Assembly: GCF_002803845.1 (NCBI RefSeq)
Contig: NZ_CP024985.1
Coordinates: 7,327,501 to 7,391,500, forward strand
From: Streptomyces lavendulae subsp. lavendulae
GTDB lineage: Bacteria > Actinomycetota > Actinomycetes > Streptomycetales > Streptomycetaceae
DNA length: 64,000 bases
Direction of reading: 5' to 3'
In this document: positions 52,931 through 62,070 of the stretch, piece after piece
How positions within the stretch are numbered: the stretch's first letter is position 1
How the letters are laid out: each line of letters starts with the position of its first letter
Made by a program: the position numbers and the translations under genes
The notes under the pieces: generated by a model
What the model was told of the DNA's origin: nothing
The model's database searches: none
What the model saw: the letters and a program-made list of their open reading frames with translations, nothing else

Positions 52931-54238
52931 TCAGCGTGCGTGGTCGCGGATCACCCGACGGGCCAGCACCGCACGGTGCGCGGCGAGTTCGGCCGCCACC
53001 GCCGCCTCGCGCGCGGCGTCGCAGACGACCAGCGGAGGCTTCGGGGGGATCGCCGCGGCGTGGCGCCGCCGCAGGTGCGTCGGCGGGTGGGTGTCGTCCG
53101 CGCTGTGGCCGCGCAGGGCCCCGGCCCGGCGGAGCCGCTCGTACTCCCTCTCGGGAACCTCCCCGATGTGCGCGGCCAGCCGCTCCCACAGGCCCCGTTC
53201 CGCCCGCTCGCGGTCCTCCCGGCCGCCGCGCCCGCCCCGCATCTGCGCCGCCACCGACTCCCGGCGCAGCTCCGTGGCGACCGAACGGGAGACCAGCAGC
53301 CGGTCCAGCAGCCCGAGGGCGGCCTCCACGGACCCGGCGCGGGCCGCGCCCGTATCGGCCAGGTACTCGGCACGCTGTGAAGCGCGCAGGGTCAGCCGGT
53401 CCAGGAGCAGCAGCGTCCCGTACGCGGCCCAGCGGGGCAGGAAGGTCGCCGCGTTCACGAACCGGTCCAGCAGCCGCACCGCCGGGGCCGGCGCGAGGAC
53501 GTAGTACCAGACCCTCAAGGAGTGCAGCGCCCCGGAGGTGACCCGGCCGTAGCGGAGGTCGCCGTGCGCGAAGTGGCCCAGCTCGTGCCCCAGCAGCGCC
53601 ACCCGCTCCTGCGGCGACAGGATCTCCCAGAGACCGAGTCCGAGGTCGAGGACCCGGCGGCGGCGCAGGCCGTAGGTCGTCACCGCCGCGTTGCAGTGCG
53701 TCCCCACGACCACGGCGTGCACACCGGCCGTCCCGACCACCGCACCGACCTCGTCGATCAGCTCGAACAGCCGCGGCGCGTCGGCCCGGTACAGCACCGG
53801 GGCGTCCTTCGGCAGGCGCACCGTACGGGGGCGCAGCACCGCCGCCAGCCCCAGCAGCAGGGCGCCGACCACCGGCTGCACCCCGGTCTCCCACCCCAGG
53901 ACCACCAGCAGCACCCCGGAGACCAGCAGGATCAGCGTTACCGCGTGCACCAGGAGGGCCAGCCCGAACGCGAACACGGTCGAGGCGTCCCACCCGGGCC
54001 GCACGCTCTCCGCGGCGGCCCGCTCCATCTCCTGCGCCAGTTGCTCCCCGAAACGGTGCGCCAGGCGTCGGCGCGCGGCCGCGATCCGCCCGGGCTCGGG
54101 ATCGGGCGCACCCGGGTCGACGTTCCATTCGCACTCCGCGCACCACTCGACGTACCGCTCGTGGAGCGGTAGCGGACTTCCGCAGTCCGGGCACGGCCGC
54201 GTCCTCTCGGCCGTCGCCACCTCATTGCCGATCTCCAT
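52931..54238 (-). CDS. M48-family membrane metalloprotease
   Basis: A 435-residue protein. An N-terminal zinc ribbon (CPDCGS and CAECEW) is followed by two transmembrane segments (VFAFGLALLVHAVTLILLVS, GVLLVVLGWETGVQPVVGAL) and the M48 catalytic motif HELGH (218-222), with the third zinc ligand in RAEYLADTGAA. The family, which includes HtpX, degrades misfolded membrane proteins. The start follows GGGAGGGA at good spacing. The zinc-ribbon addition is unusual for M48 and may bind a partner or sense metal. Confidence 0.88.
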   Translation of the reverse strand: MEIGNEVATAERTRPCPDCGSPLPLHERYVEWCAECEWNVDPGAPDPEPGRIAAARRRLAHRFGEQLAQEMERAAAESVRPGWDASTVFAFGLALLVHAVTLILLVSGVLLVVLGWETGVQPVVGALLLGLAAVLRPRTVRLPKDAPVLYRADAPRLFELIDEVGAVVGTAGVHAVVVGTHCNAAVTTYGLRRRRVLDLGLGLWEILSPQERVALLGHELGHFAHGDLRYGRVTSGALHSLRVWYYVLAPAPAVRLLDRFVNAATFLPRWAAYGTLLLLDRLTLRASQRAEYLADTGAARAGSVEAALGLLDRLLVSRSVATELRRESVAAQMRGGRGGREDRERAERGLWERLAAHIGEVPEREYERLRRAGALRGHSADDTHPPTHLRRRHAAAIPPKPPLVVCDAAREAAVAAELAAHRAVLARRVIRDHAR

Positions 54239-54315
54239 GTTCCCTCCCCGCCGGGCCCGTCCGGGTCCACGGCCCCGGAAGGATAGAAGGGGCCGCGCGC
54301 CCGCGAGGGGGCGGG

Positions 54316-54450
54316 GCGGCGGTCGAGCGGTTCGCCCGGCCGGCCGGCGTCGCGCCGCCGGCCCTCTACCACTTGCTGCGGACCCTGACCCGCGAGGGGT
54401 ACGTTCAGGGGGAGCGAAGGTCCTTCCGGCCGACCGGTGCTTTTGCCGCC
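54316..54450 (+). pseudogene. IclR-type DNA-binding domain remnant
   Basis: About 45 codons read AAVERFARPAGVAPPALYHL, LRTLTREGYVQGERRSFRPT, the second half of an IclR winged helix-turn-helix. There is no start codon or ribosome site, and the frame after this does not resemble an IclR effector domain. It is a gene fragment left between the M48 and roadblock genes. Confidence 0.65.
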
Positions 54451-54479
54451 GGCGTCGTGATCCGGTCCTGGAACGTTCC

Positions 54480-54547
54480 TCTGATCGCACCCTTGATCAG
54501 AAACGAACATGTTCCGGCCAAGCTGTCACGCGGTACCGCGCATGTTC
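54480..54547. promoter_or_regulatory. Palindrome-rich upstream region of the roadblock operon
   Basis: This stretch contains TCTGATC-N8-GATCAGA (54480-54501), GAACATGTTC (54505-54514) and CGCGGTACCGCG (54529-54540), and CATGTTCC is repeated at 54509 and 54541. It lies 110-180 bp before the first roadblock gene. Several palindromes in 70 bp suggest an operator cluster. Confidence 0.5.
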
Positions 54548-54657
54548 CAGCGGAAAATGCCAGAACGCCTTTTCGCAGAGTGGAAGTTGAGTAAGTTCCC
54601 TTCTTGTCGCGCCGTAGGACCGTGCATTCAGCACGTGCGGCCGGGAGGGGAGCCCGC

Positions 54658-55071
54658 GTGCCCGGGATCGACGAATGCCTGCTCGAAGCCATGGCCCTAC
54701 CGGGTGCGCGTGGGGCCGCGCTGGTCGACTGGAGCAGCGGACTGGCCCTCGGCACTGCGGGGGAGTCGCCCGTCGGTGACCACGAGACCACCGCCGCCGA
54801 GACCGCCGAGCTGGCCCGGGCGGCGGCCGAGTACGAGTCGTTCGCCCCCGCGCCGGGCGAGCCGGGCTCCGTCGGCGGACCCGCGGCCGCCGGACCGCCC
54901 GTCGAGGACCTGATCGTCACCACGCGCACCGGCTACCACGTGCTCCGCTTCGTCGAGACGAGCTTCGACAGCAGCGTCTTCCTCCACCTCTGGCTCGACC
55001 GGACTGACGGGAACCTCGCCCTCGCCCGGCTCAGACTCCGCGCGCTGGCCGAAGGGCTGGTGCTCAGGTGA
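54658..55071 (+). CDS. Roadblock/LC7-like protein 1
   Basis: A 137-residue protein. It resembles the third roadblock gene of the cluster (LVDWSSGLALGTAGES against LVDYGSGMALGTIGGS; LIVTTRTGYHVLRFVETSFD against LITLGSQYHLIRLMKARGSS), so the two are paralogues. An extra loop of acidic/proline residues (EYESFAPAPGEPGSVGG) is inserted. Roadblock domains bind Ras-like GTPases or dimerise. GTG 54658 has GGGAGGGGAG upstream. The stop overlaps the next start. Confidence 0.82.
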   Translation: MPGIDECLLEAMALPGARGAALVDWSSGLALGTAGESPVGDHETTAAETAELARAAAEYESFAPAPGEPGSVGGPAAAGPPVEDLIVTTRTGYHVLRFVETSFDSSVFLHLWLDRTDGNLALARLRLRALAEGLVLR

Positions 55072-55832
55072 CCACCGCCGTCTCCCCGCTGCTCACCCGG
55101 CTCGCCGCCGAACGCGCCACCGGCGCCCTGCTCCGCGACCGCGGGACCCTCTTCCTGGAGGACGGCCGCGTCGTCCATGCCGAAAGCCCCTCAACCCCGG
55201 GCCTCGACGTCCTGCTCACCACCGGCGGCGGGCTCGCCCCCGAGCGCTGGAAGGAGGCGGTGGACGAGGCCGGGGGCCGCCGTCAGGTCGCCCGCTTCCT
55301 CGTGGACAGCGGCGGCCTCGCGGACGGCGAGCTGGAGATCTGCCACCTCGCGGCGATCTTCGACGCCGCCTTCTTCGCGCTCTCCCCGGGCAGCGGCCCG
55401 TCCCGGTTCCGCCGCGGCGCCACCCACTGGATCGGTTCCGTCCGCTCGGTCCCGGCCGAGGCCGTCGAGCGCGAGACCCGCCGCCGCCGCGAGCTGCTGG
55501 ACGCCGTGTGGCCGTACCCGCTGCTCGACATATCCCCGGTGGTGCCCCGGCAGGCCGCGCCCGGGCAGACGGTCACCACGCGGCAGCGGATCCTCCTGGG
55601 GCAGGCCGACGGCGTGCGCACTCCCGCGGACCTGGCCTGGGTACTCGGCCGGCCCGCCTTCCACACCCTGCTCGACGTACGAAGACTCGCGGCGGCCGGG
55701 CTCGTCGAGACCCCCCATACCCGGCCGGTCCCGCTGTCGGCCGCCCCACTGCCCGACTGGATCACCGAGGCCCAATCCCCGGACGTGGCTCTGCTCCGCC
55801 GGTTACGCGACGCACTGGAGGCAAGTCTGTGA
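55068..55832 (+). CDS. PATAN/DUF4388-like protein with winged-helix C-terminus and TTA codon
   Basis: A 254-residue protein. Residues 5-60 (LTRLAAERATGALLRDRGTL, FLEDGRVVHAESPSTPGLDV) resemble the PATAN/DUF4388 sensor-adapter fold. Residues 165-215 (TTRQRILLGQADGVRTPADL, AWVLGRPAFHTLLDVRRLAA) look like a winged helix. GTG 55068 overlaps the previous stop. Codon 246 is TTA (55803-55805), so full translation should need the bldA tRNA and the protein would appear mostly during development. It may link the roadblock proteins to transcription control. Confidence 0.8.
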   Translation: MTTAVSPLLTRLAAERATGALLRDRGTLFLEDGRVVHAESPSTPGLDVLLTTGGGLAPERWKEAVDEAGGRRQVARFLVDSGGLADGELEICHLAAIFDAAFFALSPGSGPSRFRRGATHWIGSVRSVPAEAVERETRRRRELLDAVWPYPLLDISPVVPRQAAPGQTVTTRQRILLGQADGVRTPADLAWVLGRPAFHTLLDVRRLAAAGLVETPHTRPVPLSAAPLPDWITEAQSPDVALLRRLRDALEASL

Positions 55833-55903
55833 GGCTCCCGCTGCGACCGGTTCTGCGAGCCGACCGTTCCGAGCGGAGGCCGCTCGAAGGGAGGAAGGCC
55901 GAC

Positions 55904-56353
55904 ATGAACACGGCGATGGTGCCCGCCGAGGCCGAAGCCGAGATACTCGCCGAGCTCCGGCGGCTGCGGGCACGGGTTCCCCAGCTCACCGGAGCCCTGG
56001 CCGCGAGTGCCGACGGACTGGTGCTCGCCCAGGACAGCGCCGCCACCGAGGCCGAGTCCGTCGCCGCGCTGACCGCGGCCGCCCTGGGCGTCGCCCAGCG
56101 GCTCAGCGACTGCACCGGCCAGGGCGGATTCCGCGAACTCCTCGTGCGCGGGGAGAACGGATACGTCGCCACCTACGCCGCCGGTGACACGGCCGTCCTG
56201 ACCCTGATCGCGGAGCCGCGCGTCAACGTCGGACGGCTCCACCTGGAAGCCCGCCGCTCCAGCCTGCGCATCACCGAGCTGATCGACCACAGCCTCGGCC
56301 GCCGGGGCCCGGGGACGCCGCCGGCCCTCGGCCCCGCGGGCCCGTTCTCCTGA
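55904..56353 (+). CDS. Roadblock/LC7 domain protein 2
   Basis: A 149-residue protein with the roadblock core LRARVPQLTGALAASADGLV followed by AVLTLIAEPRVNVGRLHLEA. ATG 55904 has GGGAGGAAGG upstream; a GTG at 55829 overlapping the previous stop is an alternative start that would add 25 residues. It resembles CvnB-type roadblock proteins of conservon systems, but no CvnA kinase, CvnC or CvnD GTPase is nearby. Confidence 0.85.
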   Translation: MNTAMVPAEAEAEILAELRRLRARVPQLTGALAASADGLVLAQDSAATEAESVAALTAAALGVAQRLSDCTGQGGFRELLVRGENGYVATYAAGDTAVLTLIAEPRVNVGRLHLEARRSSLRITELIDHSLGRRGPGTPPALGPAGPFS

Positions 56354-56445
56354 CCCACTCCTCCTGACCCACTTCTCTCTTGGCAAACGACAGCACATCA
56401 GTACCTCCGTACAACGGACAAGCGACAGCAGAAAGAGGAACCCCC

Positions 56446-56820
56446 ATGGCCAACGTGGAAACCGCCCTGAAGGAAGCCACCACCACCATCGACGGGGCGC
56501 TCGGTGCGGCCCTCGTCGACTACGGCAGCGGCATGGCCCTGGGCACCATCGGCGGCAGCAAGGATCTGGACCTTTCGGTCGCCGCCGCCGGCAACACCGA
56601 CGTGGTCCGGGCGAAGGTCCGCACGATGGAGATGCTCGGTCTGCAGGACGAGATCGAGGACATCCTGATCACTCTCGGCAGCCAGTACCACCTGATCCGG
56701 CTGATGAAGGCGCGGGGCTCCAGCGGCTTCTTCCTCTACCTCGCCCTCGACCGGGGACGGGCCAATCTCGCGATGGCGCGGCACCAGCTGAGGAAGATCG
56801 AGGCCGAGCTGGAGATCTGA
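56446..56820 (+). CDS. Roadblock/LC7-like protein 3
   Basis: A 124-residue single-domain protein, paralogous to protein 1 (shared ALVDYGSGMALGTIGGSKDL, ILITLGSQYHLIRLMKARGS and FFLYLALDRGRANLAMARHQ). AGAGGAA precedes the ATG. It ends the four-gene cluster; a GC-rich foldback follows at about 56832-56892. Confidence 0.85.
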   Translation: MANVETALKEATTTIDGALGAALVDYGSGMALGTIGGSKDLDLSVAAAGNTDVVRAKVRTMEMLGLQDEIEDILITLGSQYHLIRLMKARGSSGFFLYLALDRGRANLAMARHQLRKIEAELEI

Positions 56821-56831
56821 GGCACCCGAGG

Positions 56832-56892
56832 GGGCTGTGACGGCGCGGTGGCGGGCGGTCGAATTCTTTGCCGTCCGCCCCGGCAGCCCCTA
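56832..56892 (+). terminator. Probable terminator of the roadblock operon
   Basis: GGGGCTG and CAGCCCC close an outer stem, with GGCGGGCGG against CCGTCCGCC (one G-U pair) inside. It is long and imperfect but is positioned right after the last roadblock gene. Confidence 0.4.
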
Positions 56893-57004
56893 CTGATATG
56901 TCCGGGATGGGCGGACTTTATCATCCTGTTACAGAGTAAGATGCTGTAATCAGCTGATCATTAACTCATCGACAAAGCAAAAAACGCTGGAGAACCCGCC
57001 ACCC

Positions 57005-60000
57005 ATGCCCCCGCGCCTGAGCATCGTCGTACCTGTCTACAACGTCGAGCTCTACCTCGACGAGTGCCTGGAGTCCATCGCAGCTCAGACGTTCGACGAC
57101 TTCGAGGTCGTGATCGTCGACGACGGGTCCACGGATGCGAGTGCCGTCATCGCGAAGAACTTCGCGGAGCGTGACCAACGGTTCCGGGTGGTCCTCCAGA
57201 AGAACGCGGGTCTCGGCGCCGCCCGGAACGTAGGCTTCCGCCACCTTGCCGAGGGCACCGAGTACGTGGCCTTCGTCGACAGCGACGACACCATGCCGCC
57301 GTACGCCTACGAGAAGCTGATCGCGGCCCTCGACCAGACCGGCTCCGACTTCGCGGGCGGCAACGTCCGCCGCTTCCGCTCCGTCGGCATGCAGCAGTCC
57401 TGGGGCCACCGGATCGCATTCGCGAACACCCGGCTGAAGACCCACATCTCCAAGTTCCCGGCGCTGGTCACCGACCGCACCGCGTGGAACAAGGTCTACC
57501 GGCGCAGCTTCTGGGAAGAGCACGGCTTCGCCTACCCGGAGGGCATCCTCTACGAGGACGCCCCCGTCAGCATCCCGGCCCACTACTTCGCCAAGAGCGT
57601 CGACGTGATCGGCGACGTCGTCTACCACTGGCGGGTGCGCGAGACCGGCGAGCGCTCCATCACCCAGCGCGCCACCGACCCGGTCTCCCTCACCGACCGC
57701 GTGACCTCCGTCCGCCTGGTCCGCGAGGCCCTCCTCGGCAAGCAGGGCGAGAAGTACGCCCGCTACCTGCGCGACTACGACCGCAACGTACTGAGCGAAG
57801 AGCTGCCCCTCATCTACAAGTACGTCGGCGAGGCGGGACCCGAGTTCCGCGCGGCCTTCGTCAAGGAGGTCGGCGGCCTCATCCGGGAGATCGGCACCGA
57901 ACCCTGGAACGACCTCACCGTCGCCGACCGGCTCAAGGCCTACCTGGCCCGCGAGGGCCGCGTCGAGGAGTTCATCGCCCTCGTCCGGCACCAGAAGGAC
58001 TTCACCTACAGCGTTCCGGTCAAGGGACTGGCCCGCCCGCAGGCCGACTACCCCTTCCTCAAGGCCCCCGTCCCGGCCAAGCTGCTCACCCTCGGCCCGC
58101 GCGAGCGCCGCGTCGTGAGCCGGCTGGAGCAGGCCGCCTGGAGCGACGGCAAGCTGCTGCTGCGCGGCTACGCCCTGCCCGGCCACATGGGAGCGGAGAG
58201 CCGCCTCGGCTCCCGCAAGATGCTGATCTTCCGGGAGAACGGCAAGCGCCGGCGCACCGTCGTCAACACCCGCACCGTCGCCTCCCCGATGGCCACGGTC
58301 AACAGCCCGCACCTCGCCCTGCGGCACGCGGACTGGGCCGGCTTCAGCGCCGTCGTCGACCCCACCGTCTTCCAGTCGGGCGGCAAGTGGCGCGAGGGCA
58401 TATGGTCCACCTCCATCGCCGTCACCGGCGCCGGAGGCCTGCACCGCGCCCGCCTCAAGGGCGGCGAACACGACAGCGGACTCACCCCGCCGGCGTACTG
58501 GGCCACCCCCGACGTCCGCATCCTGCCGACCGTCTCCGGAGTCTTCACCGTCCAGGTCGAGATCGTCCGCGCCCGGGTCCTGGACGTCCGCCCCGCCGGC
58601 GACGACGCCCTGGAACTGACCGGCGAGCTCGCCGCCGAGGTCGGCGGTGACGCCACCCTGCAGGCCACCCAGGCCGGCTCCGTCCTCACCTTCCCGCTCA
58701 CCACCTCCGAGGCCCGCCCCGGCGGCCGGATCCCCTTCACCGTCACCGTCCCGCTCGCCGCCCTGGGCGAGGTGCCCGACGGCGGGGGACAGGCCGGCGG
58801 ATGGCGCCCCCGGCCGTGGAACCTGTCCGTGGTCCGCGCCGACGGGACCCGCCACCCCCTCGCCCACGACGAGCGCGGCGGGTTCACCGGCCTGGTCGCC
58901 CCGATCCCCGGCGACGGCGCCGAGCGCACCGTCTTCGCCAAGCGCGGCATGAGCGGCCACCTGGTCCTCTCCGTCCAGGCCTCCCCGCCGCTGGTCGACA
59001 CGGTCACCGCCCAGGAGGGCGTCCTCACCCTCGGGGGCACCTTCCGCGCGCCCGCGAGCACCGCCGGCGAACCGTACGAACTCGTCCTGCACAACCAGTA
59101 CGGCATGGAGTTCAGCTACCCCGTCACCCGGGACGGCGACCGCTTCGAGGCTTCCTTCGAGCCCGTGCTCCCCGAGCCCTTCGGCGGCCGCACCAGCCTC
59201 CCGCAGGGCCGCTGGTGGCCCACGCTGCGCCCGGCGGACCGGGGCGGGTCGACCGCGGGCCTGCTCGGCGTCGACCGCGGCGCGCCCGTCCAGCTCATGG
59301 CGCCCGTCCTGGCCTCCGGACCGCACGCGATCACCGTCCTCGGCCGCCGCATGCGCGTCGAGGCCCGCCTCCACGACCGGATGGCGCTGGTCTGCGACCC
59401 GGTCCTGAGCCCGCACGACCGCTCGCACTACGCCCAGCGCGTCGCCCGCGACGTGACCTACCCCGCGCAGCGCGCCCTGCCGGTCAAGGACGTGGTCGTC
59501 TACGACGCCTTCAAGGGGAACGGCGCCGGTGACTCGCCCCGGGCCATCCACGAGGAACTGCTGCGCCGCGGCGAGAAGCTGGAACACGTCTGGCTGGTGC
59601 GCGACGGCCGCGCCGAGGTCCCGCCGACCGCGCGCGCCGTCCAGCACGGCAGCCTGGAGGCCTGGGAGCTGCTGGCCCGCGCCCGCTACTACGTCGTCAA
59701 CGACAGCGTTCCGGCCACCTTCCGCCGCCGCCCCGGCCAGACCGTCGTACAGACCTGGCACGGGACGCCGCTGAAGCAGATCGGCTACGACTTCATGCAC
59801 GACTACTACACCAGCCCCGAGGTGCTGGAGGGGCTGCAGCACGACAGCGCCCAGTGGTCGCTGCTCGCCTCCCCCAGCTCGTACGCCACGCCCATCCTCA
59901 AGCGGGCCCTCGGCTACCAGGGCGAGGTCATCGAGGCCGGGAGCCCGCGCACCGACGCCCTGGTGCGCCCCGACGCGGCGCGGATCGCCGAGGTCCGGCG

Positions 60001-60565
60001 CCGGCTCGGGCTGCCGGAGGGCAAGAAGGTGGTCCTCTACCTGCCCACCTGGCGCGAGAACCGCCTCGGCTGGACCGGCGGGTACAAGCTCGACCTGAGG
60101 ATCGACCTGGACGCGGCCCGCCGTGAGCTCGGCGAGGACCACGTCCTGCTGGTGCGCGGCCACCACAAGGTGGGCGAACAGGTCCGCGAGGGCGTGCGCG
60201 ACGGCTTCGTCGTCGACGTCTCCCGCTGGCCCGACACCACCGACCTGCTGCTCGTCGCCGACGTGCTGATCTCGGACTACTCCTCCGCGATCTTCGACTT
60301 CGCGCTGACCGACCGGCCGATCCTGCTGTTCACGTACGACCTGGAGCACTACCGCGACACGCTGCGCGGCTTCACCTTCGACCTGGAGGCCAAGGCCCCC
60401 GGACCGCTCCTGGCGGACTCGCCGAGCCTGATCGCGGCCGTGCGCGACGCGGACGCGGTGGGCGCCGAGTACGCGGCGGCGCGGGCGGCGTTCCGCGCCG
60501 AGTTCTGCGACCTGGACGACGGCGGCGCCACGGCGCGCGTCGTCGACCGGATGCTCGGGATGTAG
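57005..60565 (+). CDS. Bifunctional GT2 glycosyltransferase/CDP-glycerol glycerophosphotransferase (TagF-like)
   Basis: An 1186-residue enzyme. Residues 3-220 are a GT-A family 2 glycosyltransferase: LSIVVPVYNVELYLDECLES, IVDDGSTDA and the DxD-type FVDSDDTMPP. The middle is beta-rich. Residues 800-1186 are a TagF-like polymerase domain: QTWHGTPLKQIGYDF, LYLPTWREN and VLISDYSSAIFDFAL. Such proteins build teichoic-acid-like or glycerol-phosphate cell-wall polymers. The AT-rich leader (56893-57004) contains a possible -10 TAAGAT at 56937; a good -35 was not identified. It is monocistronic. Confidence 0.9.
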   Translation: MPPRLSIVVPVYNVELYLDECLESIAAQTFDDFEVVIVDDGSTDASAVIAKNFAERDQRFRVVLQKNAGLGAARNVGFRHLAEGTEYVAFVDSDDTMPPYAYEKLIAALDQTGSDFAGGNVRRFRSVGMQQSWGHRIAFANTRLKTHISKFPALVTDRTAWNKVYRRSFWEEHGFAYPEGILYEDAPVSIPAHYFAKSVDVIGDVVYHWRVRETGERSITQRATDPVSLTDRVTSVRLVREALLGKQGEKYARYLRDYDRNVLSEELPLIYKYVGEAGPEFRAAFVKEVGGLIREIGTEPWNDLTVADRLKAYLAREGRVEEFIALVRHQKDFTYSVPVKGLARPQADYPFLKAPVPAKLLTLGPRERRVVSRLEQAAWSDGKLLLRGYALPGHMGAESRLGSRKMLIFRENGKRRRTVVNTRTVASPMATVNSPHLALRHADWAGFSAVVDPTVFQSGGKWREGIWSTSIAVTGAGGLHRARLKGGEHDSGLTPPAYWATPDVRILPTVSGVFTVQVEIVRARVLDVRPAGDDALELTGELAAEVGGDATLQATQAGSVLTFPLTTSEARPGGRIPFTVTVPLAALGEVPDGGGQAGGWRPRPWNLSVVRADGTRHPLAHDERGGFTGLVAPIPGDGAERTVFAKRGMSGHLVLSVQASPPLVDTVTAQEGVLTLGGTFRAPASTAGEPYELVLHNQYGMEFSYPVTRDGDRFEASFEPVLPEPFGGRTSLPQGRWWPTLRPADRGGSTAGLLGVDRGAPVQLMAPVLASGPHAITVLGRRMRVEARLHDRMALVCDPVLSPHDRSHYAQRVARDVTYPAQRALPVKDVVVYDAFKGNGAGDSPRAIHEELLRRGEKLEHVWLVRDGRAEVPPTARAVQHGSLEAWELLARARYYVVNDSVPATFRRRPGQTVVQTWHGTPLKQIGYDFMHDYYTSPEVLEGLQHDSAQWSLLASPSSYATPILKRALGYQGEVIEAGSPRTDALVRPDAARIAEVRRRLGLPEGKKVVLYLPTWRENRLGWTGGYKLDLRIDLDAARRELGEDHVLLVRGHHKVGEQVREGVRDGFVVDVSRWPDTTDLLLVADVLISDYSSAIFDFALTDRPILLFTYDLEHYRDTLRGFTFDLEAKAPGPLLADSPSLIAAVRDADAVGAEYAAARAAFRAEFCDLDDGGATARVVDRMLGM

Positions 60566-60589
60566 CCCGAACGGGTGAAAGTACGGACA

Positions 60590-60626
60590 GGTCCCGCGCC
60601 CACCGATGAGTTCGGGGCGCGGGACC
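60590..60626 (+). terminator. Terminator of the TagF-like gene
   Basis: GGTCCCGCGCCC and GGGCGCGGGACC form a 12-bp stem with a 13-nt loop, 24 bp after the stop codon. Confidence 0.75.
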
Positions 60627-60682
60627 CGTCTGTAGGTGGGGACGGCAGCCGCCGCACCTCACCCCCATGCAGGGAGGCAGTC

Positions 60683-61165
60683 ATGGCCAGCAACGGTTTC
60701 ACCACGTGCCTGTGGTTCGACGGCGACGCGGAGGCCGCCGCCGACCACTACCTGTCGGTCTTCAAGGACGGCCGGCGCGGCCGGACCGCACGCTACAACG
60801 AGGCCGGGCCCGGCACGCCCGGCGCCGTGATGGTCGTCGAGTTCGAGATCAACGGCCAGAAGTTCATCGGCCTCAACGGCGGCCCCCAGTTCCCCTTCAC
60901 CGAGGCCGTCTCCTTCCAGATCCACTGCCGGGACGAGGCGGAGGCCGACTACTACTGGGACGCCCTGACCAAGGACGGCGGCGAGGAGGGCGCCTGCGGC
61001 TGGCTCAAGGACCGCTTCGGCGTGTCCTGGCAGGTCATCCCGCCCGGCGTCATCGACCTGATCGCCGACCCCGACCCGGCCCGCGCGGCCCGCGCCACCG
61101 CCGTGATGATGAAGATGAAGAAACTCGACGCCGCGGCGATGCGCAGGGCGGCGGAAGAGGGCTGA
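60683..61165 (+). CDS. PhnB-like VOC protein
   Basis: A 160-residue protein of the PhnB/3-demethylubiquinone methyltransferase-like VOC group: TTCLWFDGDAEAAADHYLSV, FIGLNGGPQFPFTEAVSFQI, DRFGVSWQVIPPGVIDLI. The name reflects an old misassignment; true activity is unknown. AGGGAGG precedes the ATG. It is convergent with the sirtuin gene. Confidence 0.88.
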   Translation: MASNGFTTCLWFDGDAEAAADHYLSVFKDGRRGRTARYNEAGPGTPGAVMVVEFEINGQKFIGLNGGPQFPFTEAVSFQIHCRDEAEADYYWDALTKDGGEEGACGWLKDRFGVSWQVIPPGVIDLIADPDPARAARATAVMMKMKKLDAAAMRRAAEEG

Positions 61166-61184
61166 CCCGACGGCCCCCGCCGGA

Positions 61185-61913
61185 TCAGCCCGCCGCGATG
61201 CGGCTCAGCAGGGCCGGCAGGGCCGTGCCGATCGGCTCGCGGACGATCTCGTCGGCCAGGGCGTCGTACGGGGTCTCCTCCGCGTTCACGATGATCAGAC
61301 GGGCCCCCGCCTCCGCCGCCATCCCGGCCAGCGAGGCGGCGGGCTGGACCTGGAGGGTGGTGCCGACGGCGATGAACACCTGGCAGCCCTTGGCCACGGC
61401 CACGGACTGCGCCAGGACCTCCGGGTCGAGCCGTTCCCCGAACATCACGGTCGCCGTCTTGAGGATCCCGCCGCACGCCAGACAGGCGGGATCCGGCTCC
61501 CCGGCGGAGACCCGGGCCAGCGCCTCCTCCAGCCCCGTCCGGGCGTTGCAGCCGGTGCAGACCACCGACCGGGCCGACCCGTGCAGCTCGAACACCTTCC
61601 GCGCGGGCATCCCGGCGAGCTGGTGCAGCCCGTCCACGTTCTGGGTGACCACCCGCACCGGGGTGCCCCCGCGTTCCAGCTCGGCGACGGCCCGGTGCGC
61701 CGCGTTGGGCCGGGGCGCGGCGGCCCAGACCTCGGCGCGCATCAGCCAGGAGCGCCGGCGGATCTCCGGATCGGCCATGTAGTACTCGTAGGTCACGAGC
61801 TTCTCGGCGTCGGGCTCACGCCTCCACAGACCCTGCGGCCCCCGGTAGTCCGGGATCCCGGAATCCGTGGACATCCCTGCCCCACTGAACACTGCGACGA
61901 GCGGCTTCCCCAT
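61185..61913 (-). CDS. Sir2-family NAD-dependent protein deacylase
   Basis: A 242-residue sirtuin. NAD-binding FSGAGMSTDSGIPDYRG, catalytic TQNVDGLHQLAG with histidine in FELHGSARS, a four-cysteine zinc site (CTGC and CLAC), and the ribose-binding VMFGERLD, GTTLQVQPAA and NAEETPYD are all present. The enzyme removes acyl groups from lysines, consuming NAD+. The length and motifs match CobB-type sirtuins. The ATG is at 61913. Confidence 0.93.
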   Translation of the reverse strand: MGKPLVAVFSGAGMSTDSGIPDYRGPQGLWRREPDAEKLVTYEYYMADPEIRRRSWLMRAEVWAAAPRPNAAHRAVAELERGGTPVRVVTQNVDGLHQLAGMPARKVFELHGSARSVVCTGCNARTGLEEALARVSAGEPDPACLACGGILKTATVMFGERLDPEVLAQSVAVAKGCQVFIAVGTTLQVQPAASLAGMAAEAGARLIIVNAEETPYDALADEIVREPIGTALPALLSRIAAG

Positions 61914-62070
61914 GCGCCGACCCTACGCGGGCGCCGTCCCGGCCCGCGACCCCATTTGTCCGCGTGCGGGCCGGCCCCGCGCGGTGCCGGCGGTGAATCT
62001 CCACGTCCACCGGAGTGAGCCCGCGTCGCGCCCCTCCCGGCGCGGGCGGGCGAGCCGCTACAACCCGGTC

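Noticed and set aside
54480..54501. Fourth copy of the steroid-type operator
   Set aside because: TCTGA and TCAGA are separated by 12 bases instead of 7, and the downstream genes are unrelated to steroid metabolism.
54505..54514. Second KstR site (GAACATGTTC)
   Set aside because: The AACNNGTT core is present but the flanking T and A of the consensus are absent, and it precedes roadblock genes.
54658..56820. Conservon (cvn) operon
   Set aside because: Only roadblock-type genes are present; the CvnA kinase, DUF742 and GTPase genes are missing.
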